64,000 bases of DNA from the NCBI GenBank assembly GCA_965222515.1, contig CBDCUE010000019.1, forward strand, positions 62,001 to 126,000, in the 5' to 3' direction. A program made the position numbers and the translations under genes. The notes beneath the pieces were generated by a model. That model was given only the letters and a program-made list of their open reading frames with translations, made no database searches and was not told the origin of the DNA. This DNA is from CBDCUE01 sp965222515. Lineage in GTDB: Bacteria; Pseudomonadota; Alphaproteobacteria; Rickettsiales; JABIRX01. Below are positions 9,698 through 18,051 of this stretch, piece by piece. The first letter of the stretch is position 1. Each line of letters starts with the position of its first letter.

Positions 9698-10405
9698 TCA
9701 AACCTTATAAAAAAACTCACTAGAAACAATATCCGATGCTTTAGAAAAAAATTCTCTTCTGATAATAACAAAAGTTACAAATAAAGTTACTATAATAAAA
9801 ATTTCGGCACTTAAAATCCAAGATAAAACAGCTACACTATAATAATAGCTATGCATACCCATTCTAGAATGTCTTGTTGCATTAGCTAGAATTCTTGAAT
9901 TTCTTTGAGCATATATATCTAACTCCTTAGTTTTTGAGGTGCAAATAGGAGCAGATAGGATTAAAACTGATGCATAATTATATTGTCTCATTGACCAAGT
10001 GCTTTTAAAAAAAGCATAAGAAAAAAGAAAAATTAATAAAAATATTTTTAGTTCAATAATGCTAACAGAAAGTTGTGAGGTGAATAGATATGAAGAAATT
10101 AAAGGCATTCTGTTAAGAAAATCTTCCAAACCCTCTGCATATCTAAGTAGCGGAACAAGAGCTGCTACTATCAAAATTGAAGTGGAGGCAAAAAAATAAA
10201 CAGTTCGTAAAAAATTAGTGATGTTTAGTATATCAACTGCTCTATCTTCTCTTTGTAAAGATATTTTCATCCAAAAAAAAGAATGTTCTCTCATTACATA
10301 GGTCATACCTAGTGCTTTTGCCTTAATGAATATTCTTAAAATTATAGGCAATATTTGCCAGCAAAAGATAAAAAATATAAATGCTATTAAGTTAATTCCT
10401 ATCAT
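9698..10405 (-). CDS. DUF599-family integral membrane protein
   Basis: 235 residues with four or more hydrophobic segments: one at the N-terminus, then around residues 70-90, 115-140 and 200-225. The phrase FKSTWSMRQYNYASVLILSA matches the conserved core of the DUF599 family as I recall it. Function is unknown. It lies downstream of nadD with a 4-base overlap (ATGA), so the two are co-transcribed and translationally coupled. It is convergent with the preceding oxidoreductase gene. Confidence 0.75.
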   Translation of the reverse strand: MIGINLIAFIFFIFCWQILPIILRIFIKAKALGMTYVMREHSFFWMKISLQREDRAVDILNITNFLRTVYFFASTSILIVAALVPLLRYAEGLEDFLNRMPLISSYLFTSQLSVSIIELKIFLLIFLFSYAFFKSTWSMRQYNYASVLILSAPICTSKTKELDIYAQRNSRILANATRHSRMGMHSYYYSVAVLSWILSAEIFIIVTLFVTFVIIRREFFSKASDIVSSEFFYKV

Positions 10406-10959
10406 TTGTGCTTGTTTCTTATTTTAGTTGCAGAAATGAAGTTTTTTTTCATATCTGTGATAAACCAATATGGTGGTTTTTTGTTTTTTAATAAATTAAC
10501 ATCTTTGATTAAAAAATCAGCAAAATTTTTATAAAAAATCATATTTTTTAAATTTGTTAAAAAATCTTCTCTTGGAAAGACAATAATATTAATTAAATTA
10601 GCAATTTCTTGCCAATTTTTCCATAAATGAAAATTTGCTAAATTATCTGCTCCCATCAACCAAAAGAATTTTTTATCTTTGGCTAAAATTTTTTTTAATA
10701 AAGAGATTGTATAGTTGTTTGTCTCTTCTTCCAATAATTTTATTTTGATAAAATCATAATTTTGGCAGATTTTTTTTGCTTGATTAACTCTTTCTGTAAG
10801 ATCTAAGAAATCTTCTGTTTTTTTTAAGGGATTGTGGGGAGTAATAATCCACCAAATTTCATCAATAAACTTTATTTTTTCTTTGCTATAAATAGAAATA
10901 TTTAAATGACCTTGATGAGCAGGATTAAAAGATCCACCTAATAAAGCTATGTTTTTCAT
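10402..10959 (-). CDS. nadD: Nicotinate-nucleotide adenylyltransferase
   Basis: 185-residue nucleotidyltransferase that joins nicotinate mononucleotide and ATP in NAD synthesis. The N-terminal GGSFNPAHQGHL carries the HxGH-type nucleotide-binding motif. IITPHNPLK, LMGADNLANFHLWKNWQEIA, VFPRED and the C-terminal ISATKIRNK (the family's SSTxIR motif) follow in order. Length is slightly short but complete. Its 3' end overlaps the start of the DUF599 gene by 4 bases. Confidence 0.93.
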   Translation of the reverse strand: MKNIALLGGSFNPAHQGHLNISIYSKEKIKFIDEIWWIITPHNPLKKTEDFLDLTERVNQAKKICQNYDFIKIKLLEEETNNYTISLLKKILAKDKKFFWLMGADNLANFHLWKNWQEIANLINIIVFPREDFLTNLKNMIFYKNFADFLIKDVNLLKNKKPPYWFITDMKKNFISATKIRNKHK

Positions 10960-11064
10960 TGTGTTCTAAGAAAAATATTTAACAAAGAGCCTTGCATGAT
11001 AGGAGATTGTTGATAAAGTTTCAAGGATCTAATTTTCTTAAAAAATTTTTAAGCTAGTAATTGC

Positions 11065-11092
11065 TTGCTAATTAAAAAGTTCTTTATATAAT
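11065..11092 (+). promoter_or_regulatory. Likely sigma-70 promoter of the rpsF operon
   Basis: TTGCTA at 11065-11070, 16 bases, then TATAAT at 11087-11092, a consensus -10 box. It lies 46 bases ahead of the rpsF start in the intergenic gap that separates it from the divergent nadD operon. Inferred from box match only. Confidence 0.5.
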
Positions 11093-11137
11093 TCTTCTTC
11101 CATTAAATCAAACAATATTTAGTTTTAGTAAAATTTT

Positions 11138-11476
11138 ATGTCTTTATACGAAGCAACATTTATAGCAAGACAAGAAGCATCAACAAAAGAAATTGAAGGC
11201 TTAATCGGTCAAATCTCTGAAGTTTTAAAAAAAATTGGAGGAAAAATAATTAAAACCGAACATTGGGGAGTTAGAACTCTTGCATATCCAATAAAAAAAC
11301 AAAAAAGAGGTTATTATGTGTTTTTGCATATTAGTAGCAATGAGATTGCAAAATTTGATCAGAAAATGAAGGCACAAGAAGATTTGCTTAAATATTTTGT
11401 AACAAAAGTTGATAAATTTGTTGATTATCACACCATAACACCAGAAAAAAAAGTAATAAATAATAGAACAAAATAA
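11138..11476 (+). CDS. rpsF: 30S ribosomal protein S6
   Basis: 112 residues. It starts MSLYEATFIARQEAS and contains EHWGVRTLAYPIKKQKRGYY and DLLKYFVTKVDKF, typical of S6, which binds 16S rRNA with S18. First gene of rpsF-rpsR-rplI. Its stop overlaps the rpsR start by one base (TAATG). The C-terminus is short, without the long acidic tail seen in some relatives. Confidence 0.95.
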   Translation: MSLYEATFIARQEASTKEIEGLIGQISEVLKKIGGKIIKTEHWGVRTLAYPIKKQKRGYYVFLHISSNEIAKFDQKMKAQEDLLKYFVTKVDKFVDYHTITPEKKVINNRTK

Positions 11477-11781
11477 TGGCTATAGAAAAAAAAATAGAAA
11501 ACACATATAATGATGGTTTAGAAATGGTAGCTAATGCTGCTTCTGTTCTTTATATGAGAAAAAATAATTTTGTAAAAAAATCTAAAACTTGTCCTTTGGC
11601 AAAAGTAGATAACAAATATTTGGATTACAAAAATATAAAATTATTAGAGCAATGTATTTCTGAAAGAGGTAAAATTTTGCCTAGCAGAATCACAAACATT
11701 TGTTCAAGAAAGCAAAGGCTTTTAGCTAGAGCTATTAAAAGAGCAAGAGTTCTTGCTTTTCTTCCATTTGAAAAAGTATAA
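11476..11781 (+). CDS. rpsR: 30S ribosomal protein S18
   Basis: 101 residues. The S18 core is clear: CPLAKVDNKYLDYKNIKLLE, ERGKILPSRITNICSRKQRL and ARAIKRARVLAFLPF. The N-terminal ~35 residues before the core are longer than in E. coli S18 (75 residues), as is common in this bacterial group. It lies between rpsF (1-base overlap) and rplI (12-base gap). Confidence 0.95.
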   Translation: MAIEKKIENTYNDGLEMVANAASVLYMRKNNFVKKSKTCPLAKVDNKYLDYKNIKLLEQCISERGKILPSRITNICSRKQRLLARAIKRARVLAFLPFEKV

Positions 11782-11793
11782 AAATAAAAAAAT

Positions 11794-12387
11794 ATGCAAG
11801 TTATATTAATAGAGCAGGTTGAAAAACTAGGAGAAGTAGGTAAAGTTGTTAATGTTAAAAACGGTTTTGCAAGAAATTATTTAATACCTCAAAAAAAAGC
11901 TTTGAGAGCAACGGAGAAAAACAAAAAATATTACGAAGATAAAAAAGAAGAAATTTTAGCAAATAATCAAAAAGCAAAAGAAAAAGCCCAACTAACTTAC
12001 GATAAAGTAAATAACAAAACTCTTGTTCTTTTAAGACATTCAAGCGATGAAGGAAGGCTTTATGGATCTGTGATGCCAAAAGATATTGCTGAACATTTAA
12101 CAGAAACATTTGGAGCAAACATTAAAAAAAGCCAAATAGTTTTGGTTAAGGCAATAAAAGAAACGGGACTTTGCACTGCTAAAATCAGAGTATATGCAGG
12201 ATTAATTGCGGATATCACAATTAACATAGCAAGAACTGCAGAAGAAGCAAAAAATAATGTAGAAAAAAGCAAAAAGCAGGAAGTTGCAAATGAAGCTGAA
12301 GAAGAAGTAACTGCCGAACCAGAGCAAAAAGTAGCCGAAGCAGAAACAGCCGAAGCAGAAAAAACAGAAGAAAGAACAATGCCTTAA
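11794..12387 (+). CDS. rplI: 50S ribosomal protein L9 with long acidic tail
   Basis: 197 residues. The L9 N-domain is clear (MQVILIEQVEKLGEVGKVVN, then VKNGFARNYLIPQKKALRAT) and the C-domain has GRLYGSVMPKDIAEHL. Residues from about 150 onward form an extra low-complexity tail rich in Glu, Ala and Lys (AEEEVTAEPEQKVAEAETAE) that standard ~150-residue L9 lacks. It is last in the rpsF-rpsR-rplI operon. A short ATGCC/GGCAT hairpin spans the stop but has no T-run. Confidence 0.95.
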   Translation: MQVILIEQVEKLGEVGKVVNVKNGFARNYLIPQKKALRATEKNKKYYEDKKEEILANNQKAKEKAQLTYDKVNNKTLVLLRHSSDEGRLYGSVMPKDIAEHLTETFGANIKKSQIVLVKAIKETGLCTAKIRVYAGLIADITINIARTAEEAKNNVEKSKKQEVANEAEEEVTAEPEQKVAEAETAEAEKTEERTMP

Positions 12388-12568
12388 TGGCATATTAATT
12401 CCTCAAAATTACAAAAATTTTAATAACTTAGAGCTATATTAAACTTAAAAAAACAAGTTAAATTCTAAAGGCTGTGTTGCAATGGAGGGAGTGATTACTC
12501 CAAGATTTGGATAGATCAACCTGCATCAACTAGGGCTGGCTAACAACAAGCTCAACTTTTAACAAAGC

Positions 12569-12632
12569 TGTGTAAATGTTAAAAAGATTGCATATATATT
12601 AACAACAAGCTTAACTTAAAAAAAACAAAATT
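12569..12632 (+). promoter_or_regulatory. Shared upstream element, metE copy
   Basis: The stretch starts CTGTGTAAATGTTAAAAAGA and ends TAACAACAAGCTTAACTT followed by an A-run up to the metE ATG. The same two-part pattern (TGTGTAAATGTT, then TAACAAGCTTAACT plus poly-A) precedes ftsY and the RluB-like gene at the same distance from the start codon. A degenerate half copy (AACAACAAGCTCAACTTTT) lies just upstream at 12543-12561. It could be a dispersed promoter-bearing repeat or a shared operator. Confidence 0.5.
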
Positions 12633-14924
12633 ATGACTAAAACTGCAAATTTGGGATTTCCTAGAATTGGGAAAAACAGAGAATTAAAAAAAGTTGTAGA
12701 GGCTTATTGGAAAGATAACATTTCTCAAGAGGAGTTACAAAAAGTAGCTGCTGAAATTAGAAAAGAAAATTGGCAATTGCAAAAAGCTAATAATATAGAT
12801 TATATACCATCTAATGATTTTTCATTTTATGATCAAATATTAGATACATCTTGTTTGCTTGGAGCTATTCCTAGAAAATATAATGTAGGAGAAAAGGTAA
12901 ATCTAGACACTTATTTTGCAATGGCAAGAGGTTTACAAAAAGGGGATATTGATGTGCCAGCAATGGAGATGACAAAATGGTTTGATACAAATTATCATTA
13001 TATTGTTCCTGAATTTACCAAAAATCAAAAATTTTCTTTAAAATCTAGCAAAATATTTGATGAATATCAAGAAGCAGAAAAATTAGGGATAAAAACAAGA
13101 CCTGTGTTAGTAGGACCAGTTAGTTTTTTATATATTGGTAAAGAGAAAGAAGTAGCTTTTAATAAATATGATTTAATTGATGGTTTAGTTGAGGTTTATC
13201 AAGAAATTATTGCAAAATTAGCGAGCATAGGGGTAAAAGATTTGCAAATTGATGAACCTGCATTAATTACTGATTTGAATGATGAGGTAAAAAATTTATA
13301 TAAAAGATCATATCAATTAATTAGTAAAAAATGTCAAAAATTAGGAATTAATTTACATTTAACTACATATTTTGCTGATTTGGCTGATAATTTACAAACT
13401 TATTATGCAATAGAGGCAGAATCTTATCATATTGATTTGGTTAGAGATGTTGAGCAGTTAGATTTATGTTTAGAACAAGTTCCAGCAGAAAAAACATTAT
13501 CACTTGGAGTAATTGATGGTAGAAATGTTTGGATCAATAATTTAGATGATTCTTTAAGTTTAATTAAAAAAGCGGTGGCCAAATTAGGTTCCAATAGGGT
13601 GATAATTGCTCCATCTTGTTCTTTATTACATTCGCCGATTGATCTTTCTATTGAGGATAAATTAGAGCAAGACATAAAATCTTGGCTTGCTTTTGCAATT
13701 AACAAATTGGAGGAATTAAAAGTTTTAAAAGAAATTTCAAATAATGTTTCTGATAAAACAAATGATTATTTTGTGGCAAATAAAAATGCTATAAATTCAA
13801 GAAAAACTTCTCTTCTGGTAAATAATCAGGAGGTGCAAGCAAGAGTTAGTAATTTGCAAGAGGCTGATTATCATAGAAAAAATGATTATGAGGTTAGAAT
13901 CAAAAAACAAGCAGAGATTTTAAATTTACCTTTATTTCCAACTACAACTATTGGTTCTTTTCCTCAAACAAAAGAAGTTAGAAAAGCAAGATCTGATTAT
14001 AAAAAAGGAATAATATCAGCGATAGAATATGAAAGTTTTTTAGAAAAAGAGACTCTTTATTGTTTAAAAAAGCAAGAAGATTTGGGTATAGATGTATTAG
14101 TTCATGGTGAGTTTGAAAGAAATGATATGGTAGAATATTTTGGAGAAAAACTATCAGGATTTACTTTTACTAAAAATGCTTGGGTGCAATCTTATGGTTC
14201 AAGATGTGTAAAACCGCCAATTATTTTTGGAGATGTTTCAAGAAATGAAGCAATGACTATAAAATGGTCAGAATTTGCTAATAATAATAGTCAGGCGGAA
14301 GTAAAAGGAATGTTGACTGGTCCTGTTACTATTTTGCAATGGTCATTTGTGCGAGATGATCAATTACGAGAGATAACTTGTAAGCAAATTGCTCTTGCAA
14401 TTAGGGATGAGGTAGCGGATTTAGAAAATGTAGGGATTAAAATAATTCAAATTGATGAACCTGCAATAAGAGAGGGTTTGCCAATTCATCAAAACAAAAG
14501 AGATGCATATTTGAAATGGGCGGTTGATTCTTTTAAATTATCAGCTTCCGTTGCTAAAGATGAAACTCAAATACACACACATATGTGTTATTCTGAATTT
14601 AACAATATTATTAAGGCTATTTCTGATATGGATGCAGATGTTATTTCAATTGAGACTTCTAGATCTCAAATGAAATTATTAGATGTATTTGTAAATTTTG
14701 AATATCCAAATGAAATAGGACCAGGTGTTTACGACATTCATTCTCCAAGAGTTCCTAATAAAGAGGAGATGAAAGAGTTAATTATCAAGGCAATAAAATT
14801 ACTTCCTAAAGAAAAAATCTGGGTAAATCCTGATTGTGGTTTAAAAACCAGAGGATGGCCTGAAGTTGAAGAAGCTTTAAAAGAAATGGTAGAAGCTACT
14901 AGGGATTTAAGAAAAGAGTTTTAA
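12633..14924 (+). CDS. metE: Cobalamin-independent methionine synthase
   Basis: 763 residues, full length. It transfers a methyl group from 5-methyltetrahydropteroyl-triglutamate to homocysteine. The N-terminal half starts TANLGFPRIGKNRELKKVVE. The catalytic C-terminal half starts at LFPTTTIGSFPQTKEVRKAR and holds the zinc ligands in IHTHMCYSEF, the glutamate in QIDEPAIREGLP and the late cysteine in WVNPDCGLKTRGW. It implies de novo methionine synthesis without vitamin B12, unusual for strongly reduced Rickettsiales. It is followed by a GC-rich palindromic element that may act as its terminator. Confidence 0.97.
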   Translation: MTKTANLGFPRIGKNRELKKVVEAYWKDNISQEELQKVAAEIRKENWQLQKANNIDYIPSNDFSFYDQILDTSCLLGAIPRKYNVGEKVNLDTYFAMARGLQKGDIDVPAMEMTKWFDTNYHYIVPEFTKNQKFSLKSSKIFDEYQEAEKLGIKTRPVLVGPVSFLYIGKEKEVAFNKYDLIDGLVEVYQEIIAKLASIGVKDLQIDEPALITDLNDEVKNLYKRSYQLISKKCQKLGINLHLTTYFADLADNLQTYYAIEAESYHIDLVRDVEQLDLCLEQVPAEKTLSLGVIDGRNVWINNLDDSLSLIKKAVAKLGSNRVIIAPSCSLLHSPIDLSIEDKLEQDIKSWLAFAINKLEELKVLKEISNNVSDKTNDYFVANKNAINSRKTSLLVNNQEVQARVSNLQEADYHRKNDYEVRIKKQAEILNLPLFPTTTIGSFPQTKEVRKARSDYKKGIISAIEYESFLEKETLYCLKKQEDLGIDVLVHGEFERNDMVEYFGEKLSGFTFTKNAWVQSYGSRCVKPPIIFGDVSRNEAMTIKWSEFANNNSQAEVKGMLTGPVTILQWSFVRDDQLREITCKQIALAIRDEVADLENVGIKIIQIDEPAIREGLPIHQNKRDAYLKWAVDSFKLSASVAKDETQIHTHMCYSEFNNIIKAISDMDADVISIETSRSQMKLLDVFVNFEYPNEIGPGVYDIHSPRVPNKEEMKELIIKAIKLLPKEKIWVNPDCGLKTRGWPEVEEALKEMVEATRDLRKEF

Positions 14925-14996
14925 AAATTAATAAAACCGTTTGTAAAGGCTCACTGCAGGGCTGGCGAATTACCAGTAATTCTGAATTAAAGAAAA

Positions 14997-15246
14997 GCTC
15001 GGGGAAGCAACCACTCCCCCCATTCACAGACTGTATCGCATTAGTAAATTTGTGCATTTAACAAGAAAACCCCTCCGCCGTCATCCACACGAAAGCGGAG
15101 ATCCATTGCAGCAAAGGTCTGAAAAGACTGCAATCTACCTTGGATCTTCGCTTTACCGTGGATGACGGCGGGGAAGGTTTTTTTCTAAAAAATGTTATTT
15201 TTTTTATTATGACACAGTCTGTGAGTGGGGAGCAGTTGCCCCGAGC
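14997..15246. repeat. Nested GC-rich palindromic element, REP-like
   Basis: About 250 bases with much higher GC than the surroundings, built from two nested inverted repeats. The outer arms are 14997-15035 (GCTCGGGGAAGCAACC..., then CACAGACTGT) and 15212-15246, their near reverse complement. The inner arms are 15065-15105 (CCGCCGTCATCCACACGAAA followed by GCGGAGATCCA) and 15140-15181. The tip has GTCT-GAAA-AGAC inside TTGCAG/CTGCAA. The inner arm resembles the widespread proteobacterial palindromic repeat of the type GTCATnCCCGCGAAAGCGGGnATCCA. A T-run follows the inner hairpin on the plus strand, so it may also terminate metE transcription. Confidence 0.75.
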
Positions 15247-15347
15247 ATAATTTCCTATTATAACACAACTCTCAAAGGAGGAGGTATTTCCAAAAATTTG
15301 TAATACATTAAACAACCTAACATCTCTGTTTTTATCTGAGGATTAAA

Positions 15348-15824
15348 TCAATTTTGCTTTAATATATGTTTTAATTGATGCAAAGAGTTTTGATATAGCT
15401 GTTTATCCAAACTTTCTTTGCTTAAATATTCTTTAAATTTAATAATTGCATCATTTATTGCTTTATTTCTTAACTCACTTAATAAATTATTCTTCATTTT
15501 CTCTATTAAACTAACATTCTGCTCTTCTTTGTTTTTTAAATAATCTTTTAACCTTTCTTTTTCTTCTTTTATTGTTTTTTCTGCCATCTTTTTTGCATTT
15601 ACTACAATATCTATTGATTTTTGCTCATTTATTTCTTTCTTTTTCAAAAACTCTTCTTTTAATTCTTTTGCTTCTTCTTTAATTTTTTGTACTTCATCTA
15701 TTTTGTTCTTTATAGCAATAACTACATCACCTGTTTTTTTAGAAATTAATTTGCAAACTGTTTTTGCAATAAGTGATATAAATATTATAAATGATATTGC
15801 TATCCAAAATTTTTCGTCAAACAT
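15348..15824 (-). CDS. atpF: ATP synthase F0 subunit b
   Basis: 158 residues. An N-terminal hydrophobic segment (about residues 5-24) is followed by a long charged helix rich in Lys and Glu, the peripheral stalk of the rotary ATP synthase. It is last in the minus-strand F0 cluster. In alphaproteobacteria the second b-type gene after the c subunit is usually the b subunit proper. Its start lies 3 bases after the b' stop. Sequence alone does not separate b from b'. Confidence 0.85.
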   Translation of the reverse strand: MFDEKFWIAISFIIFISLIAKTVCKLISKKTGDVVIAIKNKIDEVQKIKEEAKELKEEFLKKKEINEQKSIDIVVNAKKMAEKTIKEEKERLKDYLKNKEEQNVSLIEKMKNNLLSELRNKAINDAIIKFKEYLSKESLDKQLYQNSLHQLKHILKQN

Positions 15825-15827
15825 TTC

Positions 15828-16265
15828 TTATTTTACTATTTTTTTTACTAAATTATTATATATTTCTGAACTTAATTTTTCTATTTTCTTACTATTTTCT
15901 TTTTTAAATTGTTTTAATTCTTCTTCCGTTTTTTTGATTTTTGCTTCTAATTTTTCTTCTAATTTTATAGTCTCTAGCCTGCTATGTTCTGCAATCTGCT
16001 CTTGAGCATTAGCAATGATTTTTTTTGCTTGCTCATTTGCTTGCAACAAATCATCACTTCCTTTATTCATAAACTCTTCTGCTTCGGCACGAATTTTACT
16101 TGCTTCATTTAATACATCATCAATAACTGCTTTTCTAATCGATAAAATTTTAGCTATCTGTGGCAAGATTAGCTTTGCCACAAATATATATAAAATTAAA
16201 AAACTTAGAAAAAGCCAAAATAACTGAGATATAAATGGGTAATTTACAAAATCTAGCTGTGGCAT
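15828..16265 (-). CDS. atpF': ATP synthase F0 subunit b'
   Basis: 145 residues. It starts MPQLDFVNYPFISQLFWLF with a transmembrane helix, then has KLILPQIAKILSIRKAVIDD and a long Glu/Lys-rich helix, as in b' subunits of alphaproteobacteria and plastids. The position directly after the c subunit also fits b'. It pairs with the downstream b subunit to form the peripheral stalk. Confidence 0.88.
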   Translation of the reverse strand: MPQLDFVNYPFISQLFWLFLSFLILYIFVAKLILPQIAKILSIRKAVIDDVLNEASKIRAEAEEFMNKGSDDLLQANEQAKKIIANAQEQIAEHSRLETIKLEEKLEAKIKKTEEELKQFKKENSKKIEKLSSEIYNNLVKKIVK

Positions 16266-16285
16266 AATCTTTCGTTAATATATTT

Positions 16286-16513
16286 TTATACTACAAATAA
16301 TAAGATCATTGCAATAACAAAAGCAAATAATCCCATTGATTCAGTAAAACCTGCACCAATAAAGATATATTTACTCACTTTCTGCTCTGCAGAAGGATTT
16401 CTTGCTATGCTTTTTACTGCATTTGAGAAAATGTTACCAAGTCCTAAAGCTCCTCCTAAAAAACCAAGAGAGCATAAACCAATAGCAATATACTTTAAAC
16501 CTTCTAATTCCAT
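16286..16513 (-). CDS. atpE: ATP synthase F0 subunit c
   Basis: 75 residues from the ATG at 16513 (MELEGLKYIAIGLCSLGFLG). A second ATG four codons upstream at 16525 is possible, but the family start favours the shorter form. Two transmembrane helices flank the polar loop KSIARNPSAEQKVSKYIFIG. The proton-carrying glutamate is in AGFTESMGLFAFVIAMILLF. A hairpin with a T-run precedes the gene and may set c-subunit expression apart from atpB. Confidence 0.95.
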   Translation of the reverse strand: MELEGLKYIAIGLCSLGFLGGALGLGNIFSNAVKSIARNPSAEQKVSKYIFIGAGFTESMGLFAFVIAMILLFVV

Positions 16514-16535
16514 AATTAATACCATAAATTAAGTT

Positions 16536-16576
16536 AAAAAAAAATACTCTTTTTTTGCAAAAATTGCAAAAAGAGA
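16536..16576 (-). terminator. Intra-operon terminator-like hairpin between atpB and atpE
   Basis: On the minus strand, arm CTCTTTTTGCAA (16575-16564), loop TTT, arm TTGCAAAAAAAGAG (16560-16547), then TATTTTTTTTT. The stem is about 12 bp with a two-base bulge, followed by a U-run. This is the shape of an intrinsic terminator acting on transcripts coming from atpB. It sits in the 143-base gap ahead of atpE. Confidence 0.6.
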
Positions 16577-16668
16577 GATAAAACATCGTCAAAACCCTAC
16601 TTTTTTATATTATCAGATTTTTTTAACGATATTTTATTCTATTAAAAATCAAAGATTCTTATTCTGTT

Positions 16669-17439
16669 TTAATGATGCAACTCTACTGCATCAGATAGAT
16701 ATACACAAGCTAATATTGTAAAAATATATGCTTGCAATATTGCTACAAATATTTCAAAACCAACCAAAACCACCAAAAATAATAATGGTAACCAGCCTCC
16801 TATAAAACCTAAAGGCAAAATAAAGCCTGCAATCACCTTTAACATTGTATGACCTGCGGTCATATTAGCTGATAATCTTATGGCAAGGCTAACAGGTCTT
16901 GCTAAATAAGCAAATAATTCTACTAATATTAATAAAGGTGCCAAAAATAAAGGGGTGCCACTTGGCAGAAAAATTGAAAAAAATTTTAGGCCATGTTTGC
17001 ATAAAGCAGCTATAATTATAATAACAAATAACAAACTAGAAAGACCTAAAGTAACAATGATATGACTAGTTGCTGTAAAGCTGTAAGGAATCATCCCCAG
17101 CAAATTCATAATAAAGATGAACATAAATAAAGTAAAAACTAGAGGAAAAAATTTTAGTGCTTTTTCTCCTGCATTATCTACCAATAATGTTCTAATAAAA
17201 TTGTAAAAACCCTCTGCCACCACTTGTCCTTTAGTAGGGATAATTTGTTTTTTTCGGATTAATGACATCATTGTAAAAATAGCAATCGCTGATGCTAGGA
17301 TCATACAAATCGTAGAGTTTGTAATACTTATATCATAGTTGAATAAAGAAATGTCAGCAATATTTTTTATTTTAAATTGATCAAGTGGTGAATGACCTCC
17401 TGATGCTGATATAAAACTTCCTACATAATTAAATAACAT
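16669..17439 (-). CDS. atpB: ATP synthase F0 subunit a
   Basis: 256 residues with five or six transmembrane helices. The essential arginine is in LARPVSLAIRLSANMTAGHT, and MNLLGMIPYSFTATSHIIVT is the family segment around helix 3. The C-terminus ends QAYIFTILACVYLSDAVELHH. The protein forms the proton half-channels of F0. It follows the AtpI-like gene by 4 bases, and a terminator-like hairpin separates it from atpE. Confidence 0.96.
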   Translation of the reverse strand: MLFNYVGSFISASGGHSPLDQFKIKNIADISLFNYDISITNSTICMILASAIAIFTMMSLIRKKQIIPTKGQVVAEGFYNFIRTLLVDNAGEKALKFFPLVFTLFMFIFIMNLLGMIPYSFTATSHIIVTLGLSSLLFVIIIIAALCKHGLKFFSIFLPSGTPLFLAPLLILVELFAYLARPVSLAIRLSANMTAGHTMLKVIAGFILPLGFIGGWLPLLFLVVLVGFEIFVAILQAYIFTILACVYLSDAVELHH

Positions 17440-17443
17440 AATC

Positions 17444-17719
17444 CTACTTGTTTATTCGTTTAAAAATATTCCACATACCTCCTACCATACCTAATAACAT
17501 AAGCACAATAAAAAACAATGGTTTTGTGTTAAAAATTTTATCAATTTGATAACCAAGCACAGTTCCAACAAGGATTCCTGCTATAATATCTGAGCAAATC
17601 ATCGTAGCATATTTAAAACTAGAGATATCCTGGTCGCTTTTTTCTACCATTTTATGCTTTTTCTTATAAGAAGATATTTTTCCATCTAAAGATGAAATTT
17701 TATTTTTTAACTTACTCAA
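17444..17719 (-). CDS. atpI: AtpI-like F0F1 assembly protein
   Basis: 91 residues. A charged N-terminal stretch is followed by two transmembrane helices, with SDIIAGILVGTVLGYQIDKI and FFIVLMLLGMVGGMWNIFK typical of the AtpI/AtpQ family found ahead of atpB in alphaproteobacteria. It probably helps assemble the c-ring or import Mg. It lies 4 bases before atpB in the same operon. Confidence 0.85.
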   Translation of the reverse strand: MSKLKNKISSLDGKISSYKKKHKMVEKSDQDISSFKYATMICSDIIAGILVGTVLGYQIDKIFNTKPLFFIVLMLLGMVGGMWNIFKRINK

Positions 17720-17728
17720 TTTTACCCT

Positions 17729-17986
17729 TTATTTCTTATTTGGCTCTTCTTTTTTATCAGAACCATTCGTTAAACCACTAAAAACATCTCCATCTTTATC
17801 AATAAAATAATCTATTTTATTGATAATTATTTCTTGCAATCCATAAATCTGCTCTTTGTAAGGAAGAGGAGCTTGAGGATAGTATTTTGCTGCTAAGCCA
17901 TAAACAAAAGCTATTATTAAAATTCCTATACCTAAATTAATAAATAAATTCAGGCGAAAAATTTGAAATAGAAAACTTCCTAACAT
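17729..17986 (-). CDS. Small membrane protein heading the F0 operon
   Basis: 85 residues with one strong hydrophobic helix (about residues 5-33), then YYPQAPLPYKEQIYGLQEII and a charged tail ending in Lys and Asn. I do not recognise the family. It is 9 bases upstream of the AtpI-like gene and is the first gene of the transcript, so it may be an envelope protein linked to ATP synthase biogenesis or simply a passenger. Confidence 0.55.
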   Translation of the reverse strand: MLGSFLFQIFRLNLFINLGIGILIIAFVYGLAAKYYPQAPLPYKEQIYGLQEIIINKIDYFIDKDGDVFSGLTNGSDKKEEPNKK

Positions 17987-18051
17987 TGTTTTTTGTAAAT
18001 TATGCTAATGATGAGACTGTTAAACCAACTCTTAAGGATTTTATAATATAA

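Noticed and set aside
12388..12632. A SAM-II-type riboswitch ahead of metE.
   Set aside because: There is a small hairpin (GGAGT/ACTCC), but I could not place the pseudoknot or the A-rich loop of SAM-II. Parts of the region also recur ahead of unrelated genes. Checking with a covariance model would decide.
15058..15315. An 85-codon minus-strand frame.
   Set aside because: It lies across the palindromic element and has no protein-like features.
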